The notes below the pieces were generated by a model. That model was not told the origin of the DNA, made no database searches, and saw nothing but the letters and a program-made list of their open reading frames with translations. A stretch of 64,000 bases of DNA from Leptospira sp. WS58.C1 (lineage in GTDB: Bacteria > Spirochaetota > Leptospiria > Leptospirales > Leptospiraceae), in the NCBI RefSeq assembly GCF_040833995.1, contig NZ_CP162137.1:2404501-2468500 (forward strand), given 5' to 3'. This document shows positions 22,799 to 33,073 of the stretch, piece by piece. Within the stretch, counting starts at the first letter, position 1. Each line of letters begins with the position of its first letter. The translations under genes and the position numbers were made by a program.

Positions 22799-23530
22799 TT
22801 ATTCTTCCGAAACCAAGGGGTTATTTACGATTTTAGAATTACCATCCGGACGGAAATTAAATACCCCGTCCTCGATATCCGCATTCGGATCTACTCCGAA
22901 AAATTCCACGGTTGTGGTCTTACCTCTTCCGTCGCTTGCCACCGCTTTTTTTATAAAAGAAGTCTGGGCATCCACGTAAAGAGTCATTGTTTCGTATCCG
23001 CCGATCTTTTCTCTTTGCTCCAAAGCCAAAACGAAATATTGGCGATTGTCCTTAGGAGAAATCTGAGGTTGTTCTATGGATTCGAATTTATAATGATATT
23101 TTCTGAAAATCCTGGAAAGCCCCTCTTCCGTCATTGGCGAAAAGATAGGACCGGATTTATTAGATTTATTTAATGTAAGGTCCTGTTTACCGGCAGCATT
23201 CAATCTTTTTATAAAGATCCAAAGAGTTTTGCCGTCGGAAACGATCTCGTCTCCGGCAGGATCCGAAAATTCGTATTTGATCTTTCCGCCCTTCTTATAA
23301 TAGCAGATACCTTTTTTAGTGACTACCTTTTTGTTCGCTTCCGTTTGGATCACGAAATCGGCCTTATAGGATTTCAGGTCCGAAAAAGTTTTTCTGACTT
23401 TTTTAACCACTTCCGATGGGGAATTCCAATGGTGTTTCGCGGAGGACTGAGCGCCTAGGGAGAAGCTGCCGAATAAAACGACAAGGCCGAGGGCGATAAA
23501 TATAGAACGATTGCTTCTGTTATCTTTCAT
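22799..23530 (-). CDS. LolA-like outer-membrane lipoprotein carrier protein
   Basis: A 243-residue exported protein with a signal peptide ([19 protein letters not shown]). The body matches the LolA/LolB-type half-barrel: [20 protein letters not shown] at the start, [20 protein letters not shown], and [19 protein letters not shown]. The family carries lipoproteins across the periplasm, a plausible role in a lipoprotein-rich spirochaete. Lies ~100 nt after ftsK, before the RodZ-like gene. I give no symbol because spirochaete members are divergent. Confidence 0.82.
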   Translation of the reverse strand: MKDNRSNRSIFIALGLVVLFGSFSLGAQSSAKHHWNSPSEVVKKVRKTFSDLKSYKADFVIQTEANKKVVTKKGICYYKKGGKIKYEFSDPAGDEIVSDGKTLWIFIKRLNAAGKQDLTLNKSNKSGPIFSPMTEEGLSRIFRKYHYKFESIEQPQISPKDNRQYFVLALEQREKIGGYETMTLYVDAQTSFIKKAVASDGRGKTTTVEFFGVDPNADIEDGVFNFRPDGNSKIVNNPLVSEE

Positions 23531-23630
23531 TCTCGAATAATGCAGGGATTTTTTTCCAGGGTGGCGGGTATCCGCCCCCCTGTCACTTGGTTTCTTTTCC
23601 CGGCCTGGAAATTCCTAAACCGGTCAATTT

Positions 23631-26504
23631 TTAAGCGGACCTTAAAATTTCCCGTCCCTTAGATCCCAGGATCGGAGAAACATATCCCCGTTCTTCCATT
23701 AATTCCATGATCCGAGCCGCCCGATTATAGCCGATTTTCAAACGTCTTTGCAAATAGCTTGCACTTGCTTTTCTATCCGTTCTTACGATTTCCCAGGCCT
23801 TGTCGAATAGCTCCTCGTCCATCTCTTCGCCGGATTCCGATTCGGTTTCTTCTTCCAGATCGAATTCTACGTAGGTAGGAGCTCCGTATTTTTTGGCCTC
23901 TTCCACGATCTTCTCGATCTCTTCTTCCGAAATAAACGGAGCCTGGATCCTTGCTAGGTCCGCGGAAGTAGGAGATTTGTACAACATATCTCCTTTTCCT
24001 AAAAGGGATTCCGCTCCGTTCATATCCAGGATGATCTTGGAGTCCGTTTTTTGGGCCACATGGAATGCGATCCTGGCAGGACAGTTGGCCTTGATAAGAC
24101 CTGTAATCACATCCACGGAAGGCCTTTGGGTCGCCATCACTAAGTGGATCCCCACCGCTCTGGACTTCTGGCTGATACGAGTGATCGCATCTTCCAGATC
24201 TTTCCCGGATACCATCATCAAATCCGCAAGCTCGTCTATGAACACCACGAGATACGGCATTTTATTATAACCTTCTTTGTGATAATGTTCTTCGACCTTC
24301 TCGTTATAAGAACGGAAGTCCCTACATTTCAATTGGGAAACGGCCTCATAACGTGCTTCCATCTCCTGGATCACCCAAGAAAGGGATTTGGTCGCCTTAC
24401 GGGCATCCTTGATCACAGGCATAAGAAGATGAGGAATATCCTCGAACAGAGTAAGTTCCACCATCTTAGGGTCTATCATGATAAACCGGACTTCTTCCGG
24501 AGAAAGATTTAAGACCAGAGAAGCGATCATCGCATTCAAACAAACGGATTTACCCGAACCTGTAGTTCCCGCTACCAGCAAGTGAGGAAGTTTATTCAGA
24601 TCGATGGAGACAAGTTTACCGGAGATATCCTTACCGATAACTATGTTCAGGTCCTTTTTAGGTTTAGGAGCTAAAGAAGAACGTAAAATATCTCCAAGGA
24701 AGACATCCTCTCTATGTTTATTCGGAACTTCTATACCGATCGTGGATTTGCCCGGGATAGGAGCAACGATACGTATATTTTTAACGGCAAGATACATCCT
24801 AAGCTCGTCCGTCAAAGAAGTGATCCTTCCCAGTTTTACACCCGGAGGAGGAGTGAGTTCGTAACGAGTGATGATCGGACCTCTTTCCCAACCCACAACT
24901 TTGGCTTCGTAGCCGTACACTTTCAGAGCATTCTCGATCTCGAAAGCCACCTTTTCGGATTCCACTTTAAAAAGTGCATCCTGCACTTTTGTAGGATTAC
25001 TTTTCAAACGGTTTAAAGGAATATGATATACGGAACGTTTAGAACGGAATATCGGTACCATGGAAACAGGTGCAAAAGGAAGTTCGGATTGTTTTGGTTT
25101 CTCCGATTTTTTTTCGAATGCCGTTGTGGGAGTTCCAACAACAGGAGAAGGTAACGTATTTGGGACTACCTCCTCCGGCACGGCGATCGCCTCAGGCTTT
25201 TCGACCTCCACAATTTCTTGCAATTCGTCGGATCCTTCCGTTTCTTCCTCATCGTCTTCTTCCGAGTCTTCCAGTTCTTCCGAAAAATCTTCCTCTTCGG
25301 TCCATTCTTCAAACTCCTCGCCTTCTTCTTGAAAGTCTTCCTCTTCTGCGGAAACTTCCTCTATAATTTCTTTGTTAGAAACGAACGGCTGGACTTCTTC
25401 TTCCAGCTCTTCTGTCTCCGAAGCGACAGACAAAACTTCCTCTTTATGGAAAGAAGTAAGAGAAGAAGTTTCACTCCTAAGATCCAGGATCTCCCAGGCT
25501 TTTTTAGAAACGGAAGGAACTTCTTCTTTTCTTTCGGGAGCTCCGTACACCTTCTCCACCAGACGAGTGGAAGCGCTTTGAAATTGGAAAATTTTTCTAT
25601 CTTCTTCAAAAAAGCCTTGGAGAAGACCGGAATTTTTATATTGCACGTTAGCTTCTCTTAAGGAAGCGACCTTAGAGTTCCCTTTTACTTTCTGAATATA
25701 CGATTCTAAATTTGCGGGAGTTTTCACAGAGTTCTGCTTGTCCGAAGAATGACCCGAAACCTCTCTGCGAAACCAAGGAGGAACATTCTCTTCCGAAATT
25801 TCAGAGTCGGTTTGTTTCCATGAATTGATGGAACCCATCATACCGGATAATCCTTTGGACCAATCTGTAGTTTTGGTTTTCGGAAATGTAGATTCGAAAT
25901 TTTGGATTTCTTCTTCTTTTTTGGTTCTTCCACTCATATAACCGGAAAGCCATTGCTCCTTCCAGTCCCGACCGCTTTGTGCAAGTAGCCTTCCTAAAAA
26001 ATGGACCGGAGATTCGTTCAGATACACAAGAATGCCGTAAAAATAGACCACAAAATGGATGAGAAGTCTCCCCGTTGAACCGAGAAGATATTCCAGAGCA
26101 ACAGCTAATGCTTGGCCAAGCACTCCACCGTTAGATGCAAAAGGAACCGTGGAAATATTTCCGAAAACGTTCAGGCTCACCGCGACTGCGAGTAAGAATA
26201 AAGGAATCGTAAGAAGTTTGTTCGTAATATCCTGAGCAGGTTTCGCGAGAAGGATCCCACCCGTAAGAATGAGCATGATCCCGGGAACGAAGGATGCATT
26301 CCCGAATAGATACAAAAATCCCCAGGAAAGGTAATGACCAAGCCTTCCAAAAAGATTGGCCTGTACCCCATTTTCAGCGATGGTAAAAGAACCCAAGGAA
26401 AGGGTCAGAAAAATCCCTGTAAAAAGAAGAAGATACGGCAATGCGGCCCTTCCTTTTTCCCAAATCACAAAATTTTGTCCGACTATTTGGTCCTTTCTAT
26501 CCAT
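23631..26504 (-). CDS. ftsK: DNA translocase FtsK/SpoIIIE
   Basis: A 957-residue membrane-anchored DNA pump for chromosome segregation at the septum. Four or so N-terminal helices ([37 protein letters not shown]) precede a long linker with an acidic block ([20 protein letters not shown]). The motor has the [20 protein letters not shown] alpha domain, Walker [10 protein letters not shown] near residue 648, Walker [13 protein letters not shown] and the [15 protein letters not shown] motif. A C-terminal gamma winged helix ([20 protein letters not shown]) reads orienting sequences. The linker region includes a dispersed-repeat copy at 25123-25142. Confidence 0.96.
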   Translation of the reverse strand: MDRKDQIVGQNFVIWEKGRAALPYLLLFTGIFLTLSLGSFTIAENGVQANLFGRLGHYLSWGFLYLFGNASFVPGIMLILTGGILLAKPAQDITNKLLTIPLFLLAVAVSLNVFGNISTVPFASNGGVLGQALAVALEYLLGSTGRLLIHFVVYFYGILVYLNESPVHFLGRLLAQSGRDWKEQWLSGYMSGRTKKEEEIQNFESTFPKTKTTDWSKGLSGMMGSINSWKQTDSEISEENVPPWFRREVSGHSSDKQNSVKTPANLESYIQKVKGNSKVASLREANVQYKNSGLLQGFFEEDRKIFQFQSASTRLVEKVYGAPERKEEVPSVSKKAWEILDLRSETSSLTSFHKEEVLSVASETEELEEEVQPFVSNKEIIEEVSAEEEDFQEEGEEFEEWTEEEDFSEELEDSEEDDEEETEGSDELQEIVEVEKPEAIAVPEEVVPNTLPSPVVGTPTTAFEKKSEKPKQSELPFAPVSMVPIFRSKRSVYHIPLNRLKSNPTKVQDALFKVESEKVAFEIENALKVYGYEAKVVGWERGPIITRYELTPPPGVKLGRITSLTDELRMYLAVKNIRIVAPIPGKSTIGIEVPNKHREDVFLGDILRSSLAPKPKKDLNIVIGKDISGKLVSIDLNKLPHLLVAGTTGSGKSVCLNAMIASLVLNLSPEEVRFIMIDPKMVELTLFEDIPHLLMPVIKDARKATKSLSWVIQEMEARYEAVSQLKCRDFRSYNEKVEEHYHKEGYNKMPYLVVFIDELADLMMVSGKDLEDAITRISQKSRAVGIHLVMATQRPSVDVITGLIKANCPARIAFHVAQKTDSKIILDMNGAESLLGKGDMLYKSPTSADLARIQAPFISEEEIEKIVEEAKKYGAPTYVEFDLEEETESESGEEMDEELFDKAWEIVRTDRKASASYLQRRLKIGYNRAARIMELMEERGYVSPILGSKGREILRSA
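25123..25142. repeat. GTTGTGGGAGTTCCAACAAC palindromic repeat inside ftsK linker
   Basis: A 20-base near-palindrome of the TGTAGGAGTTCCTACA family, in frame and encoding PVVGTPTT in the variable linker of FtsK. Its placement in a disordered linker is where an insertion would be tolerated. Confidence 0.6.
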
Positions 26505-26593
26505 ACTCCCTAAGCATCGGCAGAAAATTAAAATCCGAAAAGAGACTTAATCCGTGAAAAAGTAGCTAAATACTCAAAAAAGAAAGCTACGAA

Positions 26594-26677
26594 TTTCGCA
26601 CAGAGCACACGAAGAACACAGAGCTTTGATTTGTTCAAAAACCCAAAATAACCCCGCTCCGTGGCCTCCGTGCGAAA
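26594..26677. repeat. CACAGAG-type inverted-repeat element, copy 3
   Basis: Left arm 26594-26623 (begins TTTCGCACAGAGCACACG) and right arm 26657-26677 (ends CTCCGTGCGAAA), in inverted orientation. It lies between the divergent ftsK and toxin-antitoxin genes. Confidence 0.75.
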
Positions 26678-26731
26678 CATTTTTCTCGATTCATCCGGAA
26701 TCAGTTTTCCGGTCTTGTTTCTGTTTTTTAG

Positions 26732-26759
26732 TTGAAAATTCGAATCAACCAGTTAATAG
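26732..26759 (+). promoter_or_regulatory. Candidate sigma-70 promoter of the antitoxin gene
   Basis: TTGAAA (26732-26737) and TAATAG (26754-26759) with a 16-base spacer. A start of transcription about seven bases later would fall near 26766, at the edge of the operator palindrome and a few bases before the ATG, implying a leaderless or nearly leaderless mRNA. Confidence 0.45.
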
Positions 26760-26765
26760 ACTAGT

Positions 26766-26784
26766 GTTTACGATGAACGTAAAC
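26766..26784. promoter_or_regulatory. Inverted repeat spanning the antitoxin start codon (likely operator)
   Basis: GTTTACG (26766-26772) and CGTAAAC (26778-26784) are perfect inverted repeats separated by ATGAA, which includes the ATG at 26773. Phd-type antitoxins bind such palindromes at their own promoter to autoregulate. If it is an operator, the second ATG at 26785 may be the real translation start. Confidence 0.55.
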
Positions 26785-27024
26785 ATGGAATCGGTTTCCG
26801 CCTTCCAAGCGAAGACCCATTTATCGGAATTACTCAAAAAAGTCCAAGCAGGAGAGGTTTTTGTGATCACTCATAGAGGCAAACCTATTGCAAAATTGGT
26901 CCCCTTTTCGGAAGAGATCGAATTCGATCCCAAAGAGGGGCTTAACACTTTAAAAAAGATCAGAGCTAGCATTTCTTCGAAGGTAAATATTAAAGAATTT
27001 ATCAACGAAGGCCGCAAATGGTAA
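26773..27024 (+). CDS. Phd/YefM-family antitoxin
   Basis: An 83-residue antitoxin (79 if the second ATG at 26785 is used). The N-terminal DNA-binding fold is typical: ESVSAFQAKTHLSELLKKVQ, then GEVFVITHRGKPIAKLVPF. The C-terminal part (RASISSKVNIKEFINEGRKW) is the toxin-binding, intrinsically flexible end. The stop overlaps the toxin ATG by 7 nt, as expected for a coupled pair. It should neutralise the PIN toxin and repress its own promoter through the palindrome over the start codon. A longer frame back to 26626 would read through a repeat element and is not credible. Confidence 0.88.
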   Translation: MNVNMESVSAFQAKTHLSELLKKVQAGEVFVITHRGKPIAKLVPFSEEIEFDPKEGLNTLKKIRASISSKVNIKEFINEGRKW

Positions 27025-27437
27025 AACTCTGGGTATTAGATTGTTCCTTAGCAGCCGCAAGTTTTCTACCGGACGAAAAGTCTCCCAAGGCCGATCAATT
27101 TTTACAATCGATCGGTAAGACCGTCCGTGCGGTGGTTCCCAGCCTTTGGTGGTACGAATTCAATAACGTACTGCTAGTTTCTAAAAGAAGAAAAAGACTC
27201 ACAGGTCCCCAAAGCAAACAGATCGTTTCGATTTTCGAATCGCTTCCGATCGAATTCGATATCAATCTTTCTTTCGAAGTGTTTCGACATATCCAAGAGT
27301 TGGCAGTCAACTACGAACTTTCTTCTTACGATGCTTCTTATCTGGAACTTTGTATCCGTAAAGGCGCTGGTTTAGCGACCCTTGACGAAAAAGTTTCTGC
27401 GGTAGCTAAAAAATTAAAGATAGAAGTTTTTAAATAA
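27018..27437 (+). CDS. VapC-like PIN-domain ribonuclease toxin
   Basis: A 139-residue PIN-domain protein. The first acidic residue lies in LWVLDCSLAAASFL (D9), a conserved Glu in WWYEFNNVLL, and later acids in SSYDASYLELC and GLATLDEKVSAVAKKL. These make the metal-binding site of VapC toxins, which cleave tRNA or rRNA. Paired with a Phd/YefM antitoxin rather than VapB, a known mix. The gene pair sits alone between two CACAGAG repeat elements, suggesting it arrived as a small unit. Confidence 0.88.
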   Translation: MVKLWVLDCSLAAASFLPDEKSPKADQFLQSIGKTVRAVVPSLWWYEFNNVLLVSKRRKRLTGPQSKQIVSIFESLPIEFDINLSFEVFRHIQELAVNYELSSYDASYLELCIRKGAGLATLDEKVSAVAKKLKIEVFK

Positions 27438-27445
27438 GAGACGTC

Positions 27446-27624
27446 CGCACGGAGAGCACAGAGAACACGGAGTTTTTTGGAAAATAAATTCGGGATCTTT
27501 TCTTCTTTGCGGCTTCGTGTAAAATAAGATTAGAATAGATTTGGATTCGCGCTAAGATATGAAGGGCTTTAATTAACGTATCCAAAAACTTTCCCCTCTG
27601 TGAACCCAGTGGTCTCTGTGCGAA
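27446..27624. repeat. CACAGAG-type inverted-repeat element, copy 4
   Basis: Left arm 27446-27472 (begins CGCACGGAGAGCACAGAG) and right arm 27596-27624 (ends GGTCTCTGTGCGAAA). The arms are imperfect inverted repeats about 120 bases apart. It fills the gap between the toxin gene and dut. Confidence 0.7.
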
Positions 27625-27641
27625 ACAGACATTTCTAAGTT

Positions 27642-28076
27642 TTAGAACCCAGTGCTACCGAAGCCGCCTGCTCCTCTTTCGGATTCAGGTAGTTCAGTTA
27701 CAAGTTCCCAATCGGTATGCCAGGTACGGCGGATCAAAAGTTGTGCAATCCTAGTTTTATCTTCTAGTAGATATGGCTCTTTTCCCAGATTTAAAAGAGG
27801 GACCATCAATTCGCCTCTATAATCGGAGTCGATCGTACCTGGAGTATTCGGGATCAGGATCTTAAACTTAGTGGAAAATCCGGATCGTGGCCTGATCTCA
27901 AAATGAAATCCGTCCGGGATCGCGAAAGAAAGCCCGGTAGGAACTAAAACGACTTCCCCCGCCGGGAGCTCCAGAGTGGAATCCAAACAAGCTGCAATAT
28001 CATAACCTGCGGAACCGGAAGTTTTGATCTCCGGCAGAAGAGCCTTCTCTTTTAGTTTTTTCACCGGAATTTTCAT
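27642..28076 (-). CDS. dut: Deoxyuridine 5'-triphosphate nucleotidohydrolase
   Basis: Trimeric dUTPase that keeps uracil out of DNA and supplies dUMP. All five motifs are visible: SAGYDIAA (1), PRSGFS (2), PGTIDSDYRGEL (3), IAQLLI (4) and RGAGGFGSTGF (5, the C-terminal arm). 144 residues is standard. It starts one base after the stop of the M16 protease gene, so it closes the long rimP-to-dut gene run. Confidence 0.97.
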   Translation of the reverse strand: MKIPVKKLKEKALLPEIKTSGSAGYDIAACLDSTLELPAGEVVLVPTGLSFAIPDGFHFEIRPRSGFSTKFKILIPNTPGTIDSDYRGELMVPLLNLGKEPYLLEDKTRIAQLLIRRTWHTDWELVTELPESERGAGGFGSTGF

Positions 28077-28077
28077 A

Positions 28078-29370
28078 TTAGTACGAGTAGGATCCGAAAA
28101 TGGATTTTATTTTTTGCTCTTCTTTCGCTTTTAGTTTCGCCAAAACGGAAAGATGTAATTTAGGAAGTGCGAATATTTTTCTGACAGTTTGATTAATTTC
28201 CTCTTCCGTAACGGAATGGATCTCTTTGATCCTGTCTTCTAAGGAATTATACTTTCCGTAATATAATTCCTGGAAAGCGATATTGTTCATTCTACTTTCG
28301 GTGTGTTCATAACCGATAGAAAGACTACCTTCGTGGTTGGTCTTTGCGTCCTTCAATTCCTGGGAGGTCACGCCCTTATCCACGAATAGCCTCAATTCTT
28401 CCAAGATCAGTTCCAAACTTTCCGCAAACCTTTCTTTGGAAGTGGAACAAACAATCGAATTGATCCCCACATCACGATACGAAGAAGGATAACTTGTGAT
28501 ATGATAACAAAGTCCTTTTTCTTCCCGAACTTTTTGGAATAAACGAGAAGACATTCCCCCGCCTAAAACATGCGTGAGAAGGGATAATCTTGTCGCATCA
28601 TGAAAATTTCGAGGAAAACCTTCGCCGCCTAAAATGAAATAGGCTTGTTCCGTCTCCTTATTCCCTTTGCGAAAATATCCGAACTCTTTTTTAGGAGTTT
28701 CGAATGTTCCTTCTTTTCCTTTTTTAACGGATTGAGAGAAGTATTTGGAGACTAGATCGAAGACGAACTCGGGCTCGTAATTTCCGGAAAGAGAAAGTAT
28801 CATATTTTCCGGATGATAATAGGTCTCGTAAAATTTCCGAAGACTAGAAGGAGTCACTCCTCGGATAGAAGTTTCCGTCCCGATAATATCTCTTCCTAAA
28901 GAATTTCCCGAAAATAGATTATTATAATAGAAATCGTGAATCGCGTCTTCCGGAGAATCTTCATAACCTTTCATTTCTTCCAAGACAACTTCCGCTTCGG
29001 TGCGGATGTCCTGGTCCCTGAACAAAGGACGGAACATCATCTCCGAAAGTAATTCCAATCCTAATTCCAGATCTCTGGAAGCTAAGGTTGCATGAAAGTA
29101 AGTGTATTCTCTAGAAGTGGCTGCGTTGGAATAAGCGCCTACTCTTTCCCAATCTTCCGCTTGTTGTTTTGCGGTCCGCTTTTCCGTGTCTTTGAAAAGC
29201 ATATGTTCCAAGAAATGACAGTAACCTGCGGTTTCCAAAGTTTCCGATCTGGAGCCTACTTTTACGTACACTCCCATAGACACACTTACCGAATAAGGAG
29301 CTCTTTGGAACAGAACCGTAAGTCCGTTCCCTAATTTTATTTTATGATTTTTTTCTTCTAGAAAAACCAA
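28078..29370 (-). CDS. M16-family zinc metallopeptidase
   Basis: A 430-residue insulinase/processing-peptidase family protein. The inverted zinc motif HxxEH appears as HFLEHMLF near residue 52, with the downstream Glu in the RTEAEVVLEEMKGYED block. The C-terminal half carries the RxxGLCY-like RVREEKGLCYHITSYPSS that contributes to the active site. No signal peptide. The start is a TTG at 29370; no ATG lies before the catalytic region. It follows pnp, an association common in bacteria (PNPase-adjacent M16 protease). Confidence 0.92.
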   Translation of the reverse strand: MVFLEEKNHKIKLGNGLTVLFQRAPYSVSVSMGVYVKVGSRSETLETAGYCHFLEHMLFKDTEKRTAKQQAEDWERVGAYSNAATSREYTYFHATLASRDLELGLELLSEMMFRPLFRDQDIRTEAEVVLEEMKGYEDSPEDAIHDFYYNNLFSGNSLGRDIIGTETSIRGVTPSSLRKFYETYYHPENMILSLSGNYEPEFVFDLVSKYFSQSVKKGKEGTFETPKKEFGYFRKGNKETEQAYFILGGEGFPRNFHDATRLSLLTHVLGGGMSSRLFQKVREEKGLCYHITSYPSSYRDVGINSIVCSTSKERFAESLELILEELRLFVDKGVTSQELKDAKTNHEGSLSIGYEHTESRMNNIAFQELYYGKYNSLEDRIKEIHSVTEEEINQTVRKIFALPKLHLSVLAKLKAKEEQKIKSIFGSYSY

Positions 29371-29378
29371 TGTACTAC

Positions 29379-29399
29379 CCGGCGAAAAAAATTCGCCGG
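29379..29399 (-). terminator. Hairpin between pnp and the M16 gene
   Basis: CCGGCGAA (29379-29386) and TTCGCCGG (29392-29399) form an eight-base perfect stem. On the minus strand the loop, not the downstream side, holds the T run, so it is not a textbook terminator. It ends 9 nt before the TTG start of the M16 gene and could act as a 3' stabiliser of pnp mRNA or limit M16 translation. Confidence 0.45.
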
Positions 29400-29412
29400 T
29401 CTAATTCGTTTT

Positions 29413-31500
<2,088 letters not shown>

Positions 31501-31511
31501 GAACGGACCCC

Positions 31512-31778
31512 TTACTTGCGGAGTCCGAGAGTTTCAATTAGCTTTTTGTAACGTTCTAGATCTTGGCGTTTTAGATATTCCAATAATTTTTTACGTTTGC
31601 TTACTAATTTAAGAAGGCCTGTTTTAGAATGAAAATCTTTCTTATGAGTTTTAAAATGCTCGTTCAGATCTTTAATTTGAGCATCTAGGAGGGCGACTTG
31701 AACTTCCGTTGAACCGGTGTCCCCCTTTCCTTTTGCAAATGTGGAAATAATTTGCTGCTTTTGTTCCGTAGTTACCAT
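31512..31778 (-). CDS. rpsO: 30S ribosomal protein S15
   Basis: An 88-residue primary 16S rRNA-binding protein. Diagnostic blocks are [18 protein letters not shown], the [21 protein letters not shown] segment and the C-terminal [20 protein letters not shown]. It lies between truB and pnp in the canonical order. In enterobacteria S15 autoregulates through its 5' leader; a palindrome in this leader (31808-31821) is noted separately. Confidence 0.98.
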   Translation of the reverse strand: MVTTEQKQQIISTFAKGKGDTGSTEVQVALLDAQIKDLNEHFKTHKKDFHSKTGLLKLVSKRKKLLEYLKRQDLERYKKLIETLGLRK

Positions 31779-31807
31779 AGTTTGATTGTACCTGTTGCCA
31801 ATTTTCG

Positions 31808-31821
31808 GGGGCCTAGGCCCC
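31808..31821. promoter_or_regulatory. GC-rich perfect palindrome in the rpsO leader
   Basis: GGGGCCTAGGCCCC lies between the truB stop (31830) and the rpsO start (31778). As RNA it would form a short stem only with a small loop, so it may be a weak terminator, an RNA-processing site or part of an S15-binding leader. There is no T run after it on the minus strand. Confidence 0.35.
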
Positions 31822-31829
31822 TGTCCAAG

Positions 31830-32756
31830 CTAAATTTTCGAAAAGACCTTCAAATATTTATAGGAAAGGCTGCCAGGCAGACCTTCCCTTCTGCAATATG
31901 CCAAAATCTCTCCCTCAGGAGAGGTGAGTAGGAACTCCTGGGCCGGGATCCAGTCCAATTTGATCTTTTTTCCATGAAAAACGTCTTTTACTTCGGTGCT
32001 TGGGATTTCAACCGAGGGAATGTCCAGGATCTCTTCCGGGGGGTGGATGATCGCTTTCCCGAGCAATAACGCTTCGTAGGTATCCGCTTGCTCTAACTTC
32101 AGTTTTCCCACTTTGGTTCGGTTCAAGGATTTGAGGCACATCGGGATCCCAGCTACTTCTCCGATATCCATCACAAGCTTTCGGATATACGTCCCGCCCG
32201 AAACCCTGGCCCTCAATTTGAAACCTTCCGGGCAAAAGTCTCCCGCTTCGAATTCGAATATTTTGATCTTACGAATGCTTGGTGGAACTGAAATTCCTTC
32301 TCTAAACAATTTAGCCCTTCTCTGTCCCTGAACCTTAAGTGCGGAAACCTCGGGTGCAATCTGTTCTTCCCAACTGCAAACCTTGGAAAGTATTTCTTCC
32401 AACTTGGGCATGAATTCTTGGTACCATTTTTGGATCTTAGAAGTTTCCCAATCCTCGACTACCAGACCTTCTCGATCACCAGAGTCGGTGGAAAAGCCGA
32501 ACTGCACATCGGCCTCATACTCTTTGTCTTTCCCTAAAAATACTTGGGAGAAGCTAGTAGAAGTTCCGACAGGTAGTACCATTAAACCGGAGGCTGCCTT
32601 GTCTAAGGTTCCGGTATGACCTATTTTCCTTAGTCCAAGAGTCTTTTTGGCTTTTAAAACCAGATCGGAAGAAGTCATTCCAACCGGTTTATCCAAGAGA
32701 AGAAATCCGAATTCAGTCCGGATTTGTTGGTTTTCTCGTAAGTCGGAGGGATTCAT
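31830..32756 (-). CDS. truB: tRNA pseudouridine-55 synthase
   Basis: Forms pseudouridine 55 in the T loop of tRNAs. The catalytic Asp lies in HTGTLDKAASGLMVLPVG (D52), preceded by the DKPVGMTSSD block, and the RVSGGTYIRKLVMDIGE motif follows. 308 residues, normal. Its start overlaps the end of rbfA by 44 nt if the first ATG is used, a rather long overlap; an internal start closer to FGFLLLDKPVGMT is possible but no better ATG is visible. Confidence 0.95.
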   Translation of the reverse strand: MNPSDLRENQQIRTEFGFLLLDKPVGMTSSDLVLKAKKTLGLRKIGHTGTLDKAASGLMVLPVGTSTSFSQVFLGKDKEYEADVQFGFSTDSGDREGLVVEDWETSKIQKWYQEFMPKLEEILSKVCSWEEQIAPEVSALKVQGQRRAKLFREGISVPPSIRKIKIFEFEAGDFCPEGFKLRARVSGGTYIRKLVMDIGEVAGIPMCLKSLNRTKVGKLKLEQADTYEALLLGKAIIHPPEEILDIPSVEIPSTEVKDVFHGKKIKLDWIPAQEFLLTSPEGEILAYCRREGLPGSLSYKYLKVFSKI

Positions 32757-33066
32757 CTAAACCTTGGATATATTCTTCGTCCCAAACAAAACTCATCCTG
32801 GGTGTAACTCTAAGATTGAGTTTTGTGGAAAGAGTAGCGGCAAATTTACCCGAGGCACTATTTAAGCCGGCGAGTAATTTTTCCTTCTTTTTGTCCGTGC
32901 AAATAGCCGTAACGTATACTTTCAGATTTTTGGAATCGTCCGAGAGTTCCGATCTATGAACGGAAACCATGTGGACCCTGGGGTCCTTGACTTTTCCGGC
33001 CAGGATCATCATGGCGACGGTTCGAACCGTCTCCGCTTCGATTTTCCTTTTACGGATCGGATTCAC
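32713..33066 (-). CDS. rbfA: Ribosome-binding factor A
   Basis: A 117-residue KH-fold protein that helps mature the 16S rRNA 5' end. Family blocks: ETVRTVAMMILAGKVKDPRV, the VYVTAIC-type strand after SDDSKNLK, and the C-terminal LRVTPRMSFVWDEEY. It starts 7 nt after infB and overlaps truB, as in the conserved infB-rbfA-truB order. Confidence 0.95.
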   Translation of the reverse strand: MNPIRKRKIEAETVRTVAMMILAGKVKDPRVHMVSVHRSELSDDSKNLKVYVTAICTDKKKEKLLAGLNSASGKFAATLSTKLNLRVTPRMSFVWDEEYIQGLDESLRLTRKPTNPD

Positions 33067-33073
33067 TCTAACA

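Noticed and set aside
25060..25661. Ser-rich and Phe-rich frames opposite the FtsK linker
   Set aside because: Mirror images of the Glu-rich linker codons (GAA/GAG read as TTC/CTC); no ribosome-binding site or family likeness.
26626..26772. Antitoxin extended upstream to 26626
   Set aside because: The extension runs through a repeat element and the promoter; the family begins at the ATG at 26773 or 26785.
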